Positions 1 to 7,846 of a DNA stretch of 64,000 nucleotides are shown here, in pieces. Source of the stretch: Streptomyces sp. SDr-06 (GTDB lineage: Bacteria > Actinomycetota > Actinomycetes > Streptomycetales > Streptomycetaceae); assembly GCF_003324565.1 (NCBI RefSeq), contig NZ_QOLA01000002.1:310001-374000 (forward strand), read 5' to 3'. The notes beneath the pieces were generated by a model. It did no database searches, had not been told where the DNA came from, and saw only the letters and a program-made list of their open reading frames with translations. Made by a program: the position numbers and the translations under genes. The first letter of the stretch is position 1. Each line of letters opens with the position of its first letter.

Positions 1-108
1 ATTTCCGACCGCCACGGCTGGGACCTGAGGGTCCACGTCTCGAAGACGGTCACCGACCCGTGGTCCGCCCACCACACCTCCCCTTCTATTGATGGAGCCC
101 CCAACTGA
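1..108 (+). CDS. Nif3-like dinuclear metal centre protein, C-terminal end only
   Basis: The frame is open from the window edge to a TGA at 106-108 and gives 35 residues, including RHGWDLRVHVSKTVTDPW. This resembles the C-terminus of actinobacterial Nif3/YqfO (GTP cyclohydrolase I type 2 homologue) proteins, which commonly sit directly upstream of the C4 zinc-ribbon gene. The identification rests on a short tail and on gene order. The stop overlaps the start of the next gene, so the two are probably translationally coupled. Confidence 0.6.
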   Translation: MSDRHGWDLRVHVSKTVTDPWSAHHTSPSIDGAPN

Positions 109-848
109 ACGCCGCGCCCGCCGACCAGATCCGACTCCTCGACGTACAGGCGCTGGACGTCCGCCTGTCGCAGCTCGCCCACAAGCGGAAGTCGCTGCCC
201 GAGCACGCCGAGATCGAATCGCTCAACAAGGACCTCGTCCAGCTGCGTGACCTCCTGGTCGCCTCGCAGACCGAGGAGAGCGACACCGCCCGCGAGCAGA
301 CCAAGGCCGAGCAGGACGTGGACCAGGTGCGCCAGCGTGCCGCCCGCGACCAGCAGCGTCTCGACTCCGGCGCCGTCTCCTCGCCGAAGGACCTGGAGAG
401 CCTCCAGCGCGAGATCGCCTCGCTCGCCAAGCGCCAGGCCGACCTGGAGGACGTCGTCCTCGAGGTCATGGAGCGCCGCGAGTCCGCGCAGGAGCGCGCC
501 GCCGAGCTGACCGAGCGGGTCTCCTCCGTGCAGGCCAAGGTCGACGACGCGACCGCCCGCCGCGACGCCGCGCTCGGTGAGCTCGACGCCGAGGCCGCCT
601 CCGTGACCAAGGAGCGCGAGATCGTCGCCGGGTCCGTCCCGGCCGACCTTCTCAAGCTCTACGACAAGCTGCGCGAGCAGCAGGGCGGCGTGGGCGCGGC
701 CCGCCTCTACCAGCGCCGCTGCGAGGGCTGCCGCCTGGAGCTCAACATCACCGAGGTCAACGAGGTCAAGGCGGCCGCTCCTGACGCGGTCCTGCGCTGC
801 GAGAACTGCCGCCGCATCCTGGTGCGCACCTCGGAATCGGGTCTGTAA
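105..848 (+). CDS. C4-type zinc ribbon, coiled-coil protein (probable CTG start)
   Basis: The product is about 247 residues. Roughly residues 5-190 are charged and coiled-coil-like, and a zinc ribbon closes the protein with two CxxC pairs (Cys206/209 and Cys232/235). The family is conserved in actinobacteria next to Nif3 and RNase H genes; a nucleic-acid role is often suggested but unproved. Start choice: an in-frame TGA at 90-92 blocks any further upstream start. The family N-terminus (NAAPADQIRLLDVQALD) begins right after a CTG at 105, which overlaps the Nif3 TGA as CTGA and has GGAG 10 nt upstream. The next in-frame start, GTG at 318, would delete much of the coiled coil. The downstream gene starts immediately after the TAA, so this is a tight operon. 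Confidence 0.85.
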   Translation: MNAAPADQIRLLDVQALDVRLSQLAHKRKSLPEHAEIESLNKDLVQLRDLLVASQTEESDTAREQTKAEQDVDQVRQRAARDQQRLDSGAVSSPKDLESLQREIASLAKRQADLEDVVLEVMERRESAQERAAELTERVSSVQAKVDDATARRDAALGELDAEAASVTKEREIVAGSVPADLLKLYDKLREQQGGVGAARLYQRRCEGCRLELNITEVNEVKAAAPDAVLRCENCRRILVRTSESGL

Positions 849-2153
849 GTGCCGTCCGCCGGGCGCGAGTTCGTCGTCGAGGCCGACGGCGGCTCCCGGG
901 GCAACCCGGGTCCCGCCGGTTACGGAGCGGTCGTCCTCGACCCGGTGACCGGCGAGACGCTCGCCGAGACCGCCGAGTTCATCGGCGTCGCCACCAACAA
1001 CGTCGCCGAGTACAAGGGGCTGATCGCGGGCCTGCGGGCCGCGCGCGAGCTCGACCCGGCGGCGCGGGTGCGGGTCCGCATGGACTCCAAGCTCGTCGTC
1101 GAGCAGATGACGGGCCGCTGGAGGATCAAGCACCCCGACATGAGGCCGCTCGCGGCCGAGGCGGCGCGCGTCCTGCCGTCCGCGCAGGTGTCGTACGAGT
1201 GGATCCCGCGCGAGCGCAACAAGCATGCCGACCGGCTCGCCAACGAGGCGATGGACGCGGGCGGGCGGGGCCGGCGCTGGGAGCCCTCGGCGTCCACGGC
1301 CGACCTCGCCGCCTCGGCCGACGCGAGTGCGGCCCGGGTCGTCGGGGACCACGCGGCGGGCGCGGCCAGGGCGCGGGCGGCGCTCGCGGGCGCGGCGTCG
1401 AGCGCCTCGGCTCCCGTGGGTGCGCCGGTCGCGGCGTCTGCGGCTGCTTCCGCTTCGGGGACAACTTCCGTACCGGGCAAGCCGGTTGAGGCCGCGCCCA
1501 CCGTCGGCTGGGGGGCGTCCGCCGATCTGGGGGCGCCCGCCACGTTCGTGCTGCTCCGGCACGGCGAGACGGCGCTCACGCCCCAGAAGCGGTTCTCCGG
1601 CAGTGGCGGAGGTGACCCCGAGTTGTCGGCCGTCGGGCGCGACCAGGCCGAGCGGGCCGCCGCCGCCCTCGCGGAGCGCGGCACCGTCGAGGTCGTCGTC
1701 TCGTCCCCGCTGCGGCGGTGCCGCGAGACCGCCGCGACCGTGGCGGCCCGCCTCGGGCTCGACATTCACGTCGAAGAGGGCCTGCGCGAAACGGACTTCG
1801 GGGCGTGGGAGGGGCTCACCTTCGCCGAGGTGCGCGAGCGGTACGCGGCCGACCTGGACGCGTGGCTCGGCTCCGCGAAGGCGGCCCCGACGGGTGGCGG
1901 CGAGAGCTTCGCGACCGTGGCCCGCCGGGTCGCGGCGGCCCGCGACCGGCTGATCGCCGCGTACCCCCGGCGCACGGTGCTCGCGGTGACCCATGTGACC
2001 CCGATCAAGACCCTGGTCAGGCTGGCCCTGGGGGCGCCGCCGGAGTCCCTGTTCCGGATGGAACTGTCCGCCGCGTCGCTGTCGGCGGTGGCGTACTACG
2101 GGGATGGCAATGCGTCTGTGCGGGTTTTGAACGACACGGGGCACCTGCGGTAG
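849..2153 (+). CDS. Bifunctional RNase HI / phosphoglycerate-mutase-like acid phosphatase
   Basis: The 434-residue fusion joins two enzymes. Residues 1-140 are a type I ribonuclease H: DGGSRGNPGPAG contains the first catalytic Asp (13), followed by NVAEYKGL, RMDSK and HADRLANEAMD. Residues 230-430 are a histidine phosphatase, with the RHGE motif at 237-240 and the second catalytic His in VTHVTPIK. It would cleave the RNA of RNA:DNA hybrids and carry a CobC-like phosphatase. The same architecture is known from mycobacteria (Rv2228c type). An Ala/Gly-rich linker of about 90 residues (140-228) joins the domains. The GTG start directly abuts the upstream TAA, so translation is probably coupled to the zinc-ribbon gene. 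Confidence 0.93.
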   Translation: MPSAGREFVVEADGGSRGNPGPAGYGAVVLDPVTGETLAETAEFIGVATNNVAEYKGLIAGLRAARELDPAARVRVRMDSKLVVEQMTGRWRIKHPDMRPLAAEAARVLPSAQVSYEWIPRERNKHADRLANEAMDAGGRGRRWEPSASTADLAASADASAARVVGDHAAGAARARAALAGAASSASAPVGAPVAASAAASASGTTSVPGKPVEAAPTVGWGASADLGAPATFVLLRHGETALTPQKRFSGSGGGDPELSAVGRDQAERAAAALAERGTVEVVVSSPLRRCRETAATVAARLGLDIHVEEGLRETDFGAWEGLTFAEVRERYAADLDAWLGSAKAAPTGGGESFATVARRVAAARDRLIAAYPRRTVLAVTHVTPIKTLVRLALGAPPESLFRMELSAASLSAVAYYGDGNASVRVLNDTGHLR

Positions 2154-2190
2154 CTCTGGGTTCCTTCGGGGTGCGGGGCGGTTGCTTCTT

Positions 2191-2211
2191 GCGCAGTTCC
2201 CCGCGCCCCTT
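2191..2211. repeat. Dispersed intergenic repeat B, copy 1
   Basis: A 21-bp sequence (reverse complement starts AAGGGGCGCGGGGAACTGCG) recurs exactly, in opposite orientation, at 15085-15105. It lies in the 170-bp gap between the convergent RNase H/phosphatase and aldolase genes. This word is familiar from intergenic regions of many Streptomyces; its function is unknown. Confidence 0.75.
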
Positions 2212-2323
2212 CAGGCCCTCCGCGTGTGCGGGTCGTTGGTGGCTGGTCGCGCGGTTCCTCGCGCCCCTCAGCTCCCCCCGCTCGCGGTTTCTCGCGGTCC
2301 TAAGGGGGTTGTCGCTCGGCAGC

Positions 2324-2968
2324 TTAGTTGCGCAGGGTTGAGGCCTTGCGGGCCAGGGATTCTATTCTTGGCCAGTCCCGGGTGGTCAGGGCGTCTGGGG
2401 GGAGCATCCACGTGCCGCCCACGCAGCCCACGTTCGGCAGGGCCAGGTAGGCGGGGGCGGACGTCGGGGAGATGCCGCCGGTCGGGCAGAAGCGGGCCGC
2501 GGGCAGCGGCGATGCCAGGGACTTGAGGTAGGCCGTGCCGCCCGCGGCCTCGGCCGGGAAGAACTTCATCTCGCGGACGCCTTCTTCGAGCAGCGCCACG
2601 ACCTCCGACGCCGTCGAGACCCCCGGCAGGAACGGCACGCCCGACGCCTTCATCGCGGCGAGCAGATCGCGGGTCCAGCCGGGGCTCACCAGGAAGCGGG
2701 CCCCCGCGTCCACCGCGTCGGCGACGTGGCCCGGCGTGATCACCGTGCCCGCCCCGATCACCGCGTCCGGCACCTCTGCCGCCACGGCCCGGATCGCGTC
2801 CAGGGCCGTGGGCGTGCGCAGGGTGACCTCGATCGCCGGGAGCCCGCCCGCCACCAGGGCCCGCGCGAGCGGCACGGCGTCGGCGGCGTCGTCGAGGACC
2901 ACGACGGGGATCACGGGGGCGAGATCCAGGACGGAGGCGGCAGGGGAGGGCACGGCGGCGGGCGTCAT
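2324..2968 (-). CDS. eda: KDPG/KHG aldolase (2-dehydro-3-deoxy-phosphogluconate aldolase)
   Basis: The 214-residue product is a class I TIM-barrel aldolase of the Eda family. It cleaves 2-keto-3-deoxy-6-phosphogluconate to pyruvate and glyceraldehyde-3-phosphate, or 4-hydroxy-2-oxoglutarate to pyruvate and glyoxylate. Visible motifs are IEVTLRT with the catalytic Glu47, GAGTV, and EMKFFPAE with the Schiff-base Lys135. Length is normal for the family. It lies 67 bp downstream of yaaA on the same strand, with a perfect 11-bp inverted repeat in the gap. No other Entner-Doudoroff gene is in the window. Confidence 0.92.
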   Translation of the reverse strand: MTPAAVPSPAASVLDLAPVIPVVVLDDAADAVPLARALVAGGLPAIEVTLRTPTALDAIRAVAAEVPDAVIGAGTVITPGHVADAVDAGARFLVSPGWTRDLLAAMKASGVPFLPGVSTASEVVALLEEGVREMKFFPAEAAGGTAYLKSLASPLPAARFCPTGGISPTSAPAYLALPNVGCVGGTWMLPPDALTTRDWPRIESLARKASTLRN

Positions 2969-2999
2969 GCGCCCATCCTGCCGATGGCGTGTGAAGTGT

Positions 3000-3030
3000 G
3001 CAACGCCCGTTGCGTATGTCGCAACGGGCG
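3000..3030 (-). promoter_or_regulatory. Perfect inverted repeat between yaaA and eda (terminator or operator)
   Basis: CGCCCGTTGCG (3004-3014) and CGCAACGGGCG (3020-3030) form a perfect 11-bp stem with a 5-nt loop. The inner CGTTGC (3008-3013) can also pair with GCAACG at 3000-3005, giving an alternative hairpin. On the minus strand it lies just past the yaaA stop and before eda. No clean T-run follows. A terminator, an operator (GTTGC...GCAAC resembles some IclR/GntR-type sites) or an attenuator are all possible. Confidence 0.5.
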
Positions 3031-3035
3031 GCGGG

Positions 3036-3836
3036 TCAGTGGATCTGGGTCACGACCACGTCCAGCGCCCAGGCGCGGCCCGCCTTGGCGGGGGCCTCCG
3101 CCTCCACCACGTACCCGAGACCGCGCAGGGCCTCCACCAGTTCCGCCGGGTCGCAGGGGGCGGCGCCCGCGGTGAGCAGGTCGCGCACGATGCGGCCCTT
3201 CGTCGCCTTGTTGAAGTGGCTGACGACCGAGCGCTTCTCCACGCCGTCGACGATCTGGGAGTGCAGCACCCGGACCGTCGCCGTCCGGCCCGCGACGGCG
3301 CCCTTCGGCTTCCAGGCGGCGGCGTACGCGGCGGAGCGCAGATCGAGGACGAGGCCCTTGCCCGCGGCCTCGGTCATGACCGGGTCCATCACGCCCCGCC
3401 AGTACGGCCCGAGCGCCCCGAGGCCCGGCAGCTTCACGCCCATCGAGCAGCGGTAGGAGGGAATCCGGTCACCGGTGTGGACGGCGCCCCACAGCCCCGA
3501 GAAGACGAGCAGCGACTTCGCGGCACGGCGCTTGGCGGCCGCGTCGAGGGAGGCGAGGTCGAGGGCGTCGTACAGCACGCCGGTGTAGATCTCCCCGGCC
3601 GGGCGGGTGCCCGCGGTCCGCAGCTCGACGTTCTTGGCGACCTCGCCGCGCAACCCCTCGCTGAGCCCGAGCACCTCGCGAGCCTTCTCCTCGTCCGCGG
3701 CGCACAGCTCGACGAGCTCGTCGAGGACGGCCGCGCGCGCCGGAGCGAGCCCCGGCAGGGACAGCGACTCCGCCTTCAGGGGCGCCCCGCGCCCCGACGC
3801 GGCCTTTCCTTCGGAGGGCGGCAACAGCACCAGCAC
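3036..3836 (-). CDS. yaaA: Peroxide stress protein YaaA (UPF0246 family)
   Basis: The 266-residue protein begins MLVLLPPSEGK, the hallmark N-terminus of the YaaA/UPF0246 family, and contains SYRCSMGVKLPGLG and the terminal FNKATKGR block. In E. coli YaaA lowers intracellular iron and protects DNA and proteins from H2O2; the fold binds DNA. The start is the GTG at 3836, chosen because GAAGGAG lies 7 nt upstream and the conserved N-terminus begins exactly there; the frame stays open far upstream. It is divergent from the RNB ribonuclease gene and upstream of eda. Confidence 0.92.
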   Translation of the reverse strand: MLVLLPPSEGKAASGRGAPLKAESLSLPGLAPARAAVLDELVELCAADEEKAREVLGLSEGLRGEVAKNVELRTAGTRPAGEIYTGVLYDALDLASLDAAAKRRAAKSLLVFSGLWGAVHTGDRIPSYRCSMGVKLPGLGALGPYWRGVMDPVMTEAAGKGLVLDLRSAAYAAAWKPKGAVAGRTATVRVLHSQIVDGVEKRSVVSHFNKATKGRIVRDLLTAGAAPCDPAELVEALRGLGYVVEAEAPAKAGRAWALDVVVTQIH

Positions 3837-3982
3837 GGCGATTCTCCTTCTTGTACGTACGGGGAGGGGGTGCGGCCCCTCGCGCCAGCGTACGGGGTGG
3901 CCGGGCGCGATCCGGCCGGTGCTCGTGCGCCGGGGGGCCGGAGCCCTGCAGGAGAAAACATGCCCCGCCCCCGGCCCGCCCC

Positions 3983-3988
3983 TAGGCT
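3983..3988 (+). promoter_or_regulatory. -10 element (TAGGCT) for a leaderless RNB ribonuclease mRNA
   Basis: TAGGCT is followed by 7 nt and then the ATG at 3996, the spacing expected if transcription begins at the start codon. No Shine-Dalgarno sequence precedes this ATG and no clear -35 is visible, which is common in Streptomyces. Confidence 0.55.
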
Positions 3989-3995
3989 CGATGGC

Positions 3996-5438
3996 ATGCC
4001 CCGCCGCCACCTCCACGTGACCGGCGCAGCACAGGCCCCGCTGCGCGCCGCGCTCACCGCACTGCGGACGACGCTGGACGTCCCCGCGGACTTCCCGGCC
4101 GACGTGATCGCCGAGGCGGAGCGCGCCGCACGCCATCCGCGCCTGCCCGAGTACGACGCGACCGGCATCGAGCTCTTCACCGTCGACCCGCCCGCCTCCA
4201 CCGACCTCGACCAGGCGATGCACCTGGAACGCCGGGCGGGCGGAGGCTACCGGGTGCACTACGCCATCGCGGACGTCGCCGCGTTCGTCACCCCCGGCGG
4301 CGCCCTGGACGCCGAGGCCCACCGCCGCGTGACCACCCTCTACTTCCCGGACGAGAAGACCCCGCTGCATCCCGCGCTGCTCTCCGAGGGCGCCGCGAGC
4401 CTGCTGCCCGACCGGACCCGCCCCGCCCTGCTCTGGCGGATCGACCTGGACGCGGACGGCGTGACCACGGCCACCGACGTGCGACGCGCCCTGGTCCGCA
4501 GCCGTGCCAAACTCGACTACGCGGGCGTACAGCGGCAGATCGACACCGGCACCGCGCCCGAGTCCCTCGCCCTGCTCCGCGACATCGGCACCCTGCGCGA
4601 GCGGCAGGAGGTCGCCCGCGGCGGCATCTCGCTCAACGTTCCCGAGCAGGAGATCGTCGAGCACGACCACCGCTACGACCTGACCTACCGCGCCCCGCCG
4701 GCCGCCGACGGCTGGAACGCCCAGATCTCCCTGCTCACCGGCATGGCCGGAGCCCAGCTGATGCTGGCGTCCGGCACCGGGATCCTGCGCACCCTGCCCA
4801 GCGCCCCGGACGGCGCGGTCGCCCGGCTGCGCCGCTCCGCCCGGGCGCTGGGCATCGACTGGCCCCACCACGTCCCGTACGCGGCGGTCGTGCGCTCGCT
4901 CGACCCGCGCGAGCCGCGCCACGCGGCCTTCCTCCAGGAGTGCACGACGCTGCTGCGCGGCGCCGGGTACACCGTGTTCACCGGCGGCGCGGCGCCCGAA
5001 CTCGCCGTGCACGCCGCGGTGGCCGCCCCGTACACGCACTGCACGGCGCCGCTGCGCCGCCTCGTGGACCGGTACGCCGGTGAGCTGTGCCTGGCGGCGG
5101 TCGCGGGCCAGGACCCGCCCGACTGGGTGGCGGCCGCGCTCGAAGAGCTCCCCAAGGAGATGGCCCGGGGCACGAGCCGGGCCAACACCGTCGAGCGCGA
5201 GTGCGTGGACATCGTGGAGGCGGCGCTGCTCAAGGACCGGGTGGGCGAGCTCTTCGACGCGACGGTCGTCGACGTGAAGGAACAGCAACCGGCCGTCGGC
5301 ACCGTCCACTTGACCGACCCGGCGGTGGTGGCCCGGGTCGAGGGCGGCACGGAGCCGCTCCCGCTCGGCGGGCGCGTGCGGGTCCGTCTCACGCGGGCCG
5401 ACCCCGGCACCGCCAAGGTCCTGTTCGCCCCGGCGTGA
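3996..5438 (+). CDS. RNB-domain 3'-5' exoribonuclease (RNase II/R-like)
   Basis: The 480-residue protein is dominated by an RNB catalytic domain. The motif FTVDPPASTDLDQAMHLE carries the metal-binding Asp residues (around residue 65-75); HYAIADVAAFV follows, and AAVAAPYTHCTAPLRRLVDRY is the conserved late RNB motif. It would degrade RNA 3' to 5'. It is shorter than RNase R, with no obvious N-terminal cold-shock domains and only a short C-terminal beta-rich tail in place of a full S1 domain, typical of the compact actinobacterial version. The ATG at 3996 is chosen because it directly precedes PRRHLHVTGAAQAPL and follows a leaderless -10. Confidence 0.9.
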   Translation: MPRRHLHVTGAAQAPLRAALTALRTTLDVPADFPADVIAEAERAARHPRLPEYDATGIELFTVDPPASTDLDQAMHLERRAGGGYRVHYAIADVAAFVTPGGALDAEAHRRVTTLYFPDEKTPLHPALLSEGAASLLPDRTRPALLWRIDLDADGVTTATDVRRALVRSRAKLDYAGVQRQIDTGTAPESLALLRDIGTLRERQEVARGGISLNVPEQEIVEHDHRYDLTYRAPPAADGWNAQISLLTGMAGAQLMLASGTGILRTLPSAPDGAVARLRRSARALGIDWPHHVPYAAVVRSLDPREPRHAAFLQECTTLLRGAGYTVFTGGAAPELAVHAAVAAPYTHCTAPLRRLVDRYAGELCLAAVAGQDPPDWVAAALEELPKEMARGTSRANTVERECVDIVEAALLKDRVGELFDATVVDVKEQQPAVGTVHLTDPAVVARVEGGTEPLPLGGRVRVRLTRADPGTAKVLFAPA

Positions 5439-5451
5439 GGCGGCCCGGTCG

Positions 5452-6060
5452 CTACGGCCGGGCGAGCGCCGCGGTCAGCGCCCTGGCCAGGTCCCCCGAC
5501 TCGTCCGCGTGGAAGCGCACGACCGTCACCTCGCGCCGCTGTCCCAGGAGCGATACGTGGGTGACGGGCCCGGTCAGCTCCACCGTCAGGGAGGTCTGGG
5601 AGCCGACGGCCAGTTCCAGGTTCTCCCGCGGCCCCGCTCCCCCCGCGCCCTGGAACCTCAGCTCCCGCCGGACGCGGGCGATCCGGTCCAGCGGGACGAC
5701 CAGGTCCACCCGGGCGCCCTGGCGCAGCCGCAGCGCGTCCGGGGTCAGCACATGCGGCCGGGTCACGGCCGCGGCCTGCATGCCGAGGATCCAGACGACC
5801 GTGTACAGGTCGAGGACCAGCAGCACCGCGTGCACCGTCGGCCAGTCGCGGACCAGGAACGACACCCCGACCGTCTCGACGACGCAGACGAACGCGAGCC
5901 CGTACACCGTCGCCGCCTGCGCCCCCGCATAGCCGAACGCCCGGTCCACCGGCCCCACTTGATGCCGTCGCCGGGTCAGCCACAGCCCGAAGCTCGCGAG
6001 CACCCGGCCCTCGTGCGCGAGCAGGCGGCGCGCCGCCCCCGGCCGGAGATCGTGGGTCAT
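5452..6060 (-). CDS. Conserved membrane protein with C-terminal PH-like beta domain
   Basis: The protein has 202 residues. Two hydrophobic segments (about 47-67 and 75-97) form a short membrane anchor. The rest (100-202) is beta-rich, ending in VVRFHADESGDLARAL, and resembles the bacterial PH-like domains attached to small membrane anchors. No enzymatic motif is visible. Its ATG overlaps the TGA of the upstream MerR gene as ATGA, so the two are coupled and the membrane protein is likely regulated with, or by, that regulator. Function unknown. Confidence 0.75.
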   Translation of the reverse strand: MTHDLRPGAARRLLAHEGRVLASFGLWLTRRRHQVGPVDRAFGYAGAQAATVYGLAFVCVVETVGVSFLVRDWPTVHAVLLVLDLYTVVWILGMQAAAVTRPHVLTPDALRLRQGARVDLVVPLDRIARVRRELRFQGAGGAGPRENLELAVGSQTSLTVELTGPVTHVSLLGQRREVTVVRFHADESGDLARALTAALARP

Positions 6061-6836
6061 CGCCCCGCCCCGCCCTTCTCGGTGGCCCGCAGCATCGCCC
6101 GCCGCACCGCCTCCGCCTGCGCGGGCGCGAAGTCGGCGAAGAAGGCCTTGAGGAACCCCTGGTCCGCCGGTGCCGGGTGCGCCGCGATCTCCGCCGTCAG
6201 CTCGGGCGGAAGGCAGTCGGCGAGCGCCCGCGCCGCCGTGTCCACCCGGGGGTCGGCGGGATCGGCGTCCGCCAGGTCGTCGAGCAGGGCGTACACCTCG
6301 TGCGCGCGCTCGGCGGCGCCCGGCGCCGCGGCGACGGCCCGCACGGCCGCCCTCAGCCGGGCCCGCTCCTCGGGGGCCGCGGCGGTCTCCAGGAGGCTGA
6401 GCAGCTCGCGGTCCTTGGCGGCCATCGCGGAGGCGGCCGGTGGCGCGCCCAACTCCGCGAAGAGGTCGGCCAGTTCCGGCGAGAGCTCGTCGTCGGTGGT
6501 CAGGCGCCCGTCCCGGGCCCGCGCCAGCAGGGTGGCCAGGCGGGCCCGCCTGGCCCGGATCTCCGCCTCCTGACGGGCCAGGTCCGCGTCCAACCCGGCC
6601 AGTACTTCGGCCAGTTCGTGTCCGGCGTCGTCGGCGATCACGTCCCGCACCTCGTCGAGGCCGAGGCCCAGCTCGGTCAGGCGCCGGATCCGGGCGAGCG
6701 CGACCGCGTCCCGCACCGTGTACTGCCGGTAGCCGTTGGCCAGCCGGGCCGGTTCGGGCAGCAGGCCGAGGTGGTGGTAGTGCCGGACGGCCCGCGTGGT
6801 CACCCCTACCAGCGCGGCGATCTCCGATATCCGCAT
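6057..6836 (-). CDS. MerR-family transcriptional regulator
   Basis: The 259-residue protein begins with a canonical MerR winged helix: MRISEIAALVGVTTRAVRHYHHLGLLPEP, then GYRQYTVRDAVALARIRRLTELGLGLDEV (residues 1-75). A coiled coil follows, then an effector domain (about 125-259) that I do not recognise and that lacks metal-binding Cys pairs. The start at 6836 is preferred over ATG at 6845 because the latter overlaps the putative -10; a leaderless transcript would start at 6836. A MerR-type operator with 19-bp spacing lies directly upstream, so autoregulation is likely. It is coupled to a small membrane protein gene. Confidence 0.88.
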   Translation of the reverse strand: MRISEIAALVGVTTRAVRHYHHLGLLPEPARLANGYRQYTVRDAVALARIRRLTELGLGLDEVRDVIADDAGHELAEVLAGLDADLARQEAEIRARRARLATLLARARDGRLTTDDELSPELADLFAELGAPPAASAMAAKDRELLSLLETAAAPEERARLRAAVRAVAAAPGAAERAHEVYALLDDLADADPADPRVDTAARALADCLPPELTAEIAAHPAPADQGFLKAFFADFAPAQAEAVRRAMLRATEKGGAGR

Positions 6837-6843
6837 GGCAGTC

Positions 6844-6874
6844 ATTAGAAACGTTGACGCCGCGGCAGGGTCAA
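6844..6874 (-). promoter_or_regulatory. MerR-type promoter/operator with 19-bp spacer
   Basis: On the minus strand the -35 TTGACC (6874-6869) and -10 TCTAAT (6849-6844) are 19 bp apart, the overlong spacing typical of MerR-activated promoters. An inverted repeat, TTGAC at 6854-6858 and GTCAA at 6870-6874, lies in the spacer and overlaps the -35. The -10 lies 7 nt before the MerR ATG. Confidence 0.6.
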
Positions 6875-6923
6875 GCCGAACTCCGGGCCCGGGGCCTCGG
6901 CCTTTCCGGCGCCGCGCGCCGGG

Positions 6924-6929
6924 TAGCAT
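6924..6929 (+). promoter_or_regulatory. Probable -10 of rnpB (TAGCAT)
   Basis: TAGCAT lies about 12 nt before the first paired base of the RNase P RNA. The -35 is not obvious. Confidence 0.4.
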
Positions 6930-6940
6930 GGTCAGCACGG

Positions 6941-7344
6941 CAGACGAGCCGGGCGGACGGCCGCGTGGAGATCCATCGGATCTTCCCGAGGAACGTCCGG
7001 GCTCCACAAGGCAGGGTGGTGGCCAACAGCCACCCGGGGTGACCCGCGGGACAGTGCCACAGAAAACAGACCGCCGGGGACCTCGGTCCTCGGTAAGGGT
7101 GAAACGGTGGTGTAAGAGACCACCAGCGCCTGAGGTGACTCAGGCGGCTAGGTAAACCCCACCCGGAGCAAGGTCAAGAGGGAGCGCCCCGGTGCTCCTG
7201 CGCGGACGTTCGAGGGCAGCCTGCCCGAGTCCGCGGGTAGACCGCACGAGGCCGGCGGCAACGCCGGTCCTAGATGGATGGCCGTCGCCCCGACGACCGC
7301 GAGGTCCCGGGGCACAGAACCCGGCGTACAGCCCGACTCGTCTG
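6941..7344 (+). ncRNA. rnpB: RNase P RNA, bacterial class A
   Basis: This is the catalytic RNA that matures the 5' ends of tRNAs. The ends pair as helix P1: CAGACGAG at 6941-6948 with CTCGTCTG at 7337-7344. Conserved core blocks are visible: GAGGAACGTCCGGGCTCCAC near the 5' end, GGGTGACCCGCGGGACAGTGCCACAGAAA split across the P10-P12 region, GGTAAGGGTGAAACGGTG, and the 3' block CCCGGGGCACAGAACCCGGC. Length of about 404 nt is typical for Streptomyces. Exact transcript ends may differ by a few bases. Confidence 0.95.
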
Positions 7345-7559
7345 CCCCACCTCTTCCCCACCACGGGCTCCTCTGTGTCAGGTCTCGGTGACCTTCTCCG
7401 ACCTGCTGGTATCACTCCAGGTATCCGCCCGCTCATCCTCCGTGTGGCGCAACGCGCCCGGCGGTCGTAGCGTGATCTGCGGTACCGACGCAGGACCGTG
7501 CTCCCTGGAGACGGCCGCGGTACCGCACACGTCGACTCGGGGACGCGAGGTGAAACGCC

Positions 7560-7754
7560 GTGCCTTCCCTGCACTTTCCCGTGATGCTGGCGCTCGCAGC
7601 GGGTGCCTTCTTCCTCTGCCACAAAGGTGGCACCAAGCTCTCCCACGCGCTGGTCTGCGCCGGGTTCGGCTTCTATCTCGCCGACACCGCGGTCGCCCCC
7701 TCGCTGCACACCGCGCTCAACTCCGTCACCGGCATGCTCGGACAGCTCGGCTGA
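7560..7754 (+). CDS. Small hydrophobic protein downstream of rnpB
   Basis: The 64-residue product has one strong hydrophobic segment at residues 5-20 and a second at about 30-47. A short loop HKGGTKLSHA lies between them, so it is probably a two-pass membrane peptide. The GTG start has a good ribosome site (GAGGTGA, 6 nt before). Similar tiny proteins occur in Streptomyces chromosomes and in their integrative elements, but I cannot assign a function. Confidence 0.6.
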   Translation: MPSLHFPVMLALAAGAFFLCHKGGTKLSHALVCAGFGFYLADTAVAPSLHTALNSVTGMLGQLG

Positions 7755-7846
7755 GCACGCGGACTCCGGCCGCCCCGCCCGGTCGCCGCGCCGGGACGGG
7801 GTGTGACCGGCGGCCGTGTCCGCGGCTGCCCGCGGCCCAGGCGGGC

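Noticed and set aside
2535..3995. 5' extension of the RNB ribonuclease frame through yaaA and eda
   Set aside because: The extension is antisense to two well-supported genes; the conserved RNB N-terminus and leaderless -10 place the start at 3996.
6845..6845. Upstream ATG as start of the MerR gene
   Set aside because: It overlaps the putative -10 TCTAAT; the leaderless spacing favours the ATG at 6836.
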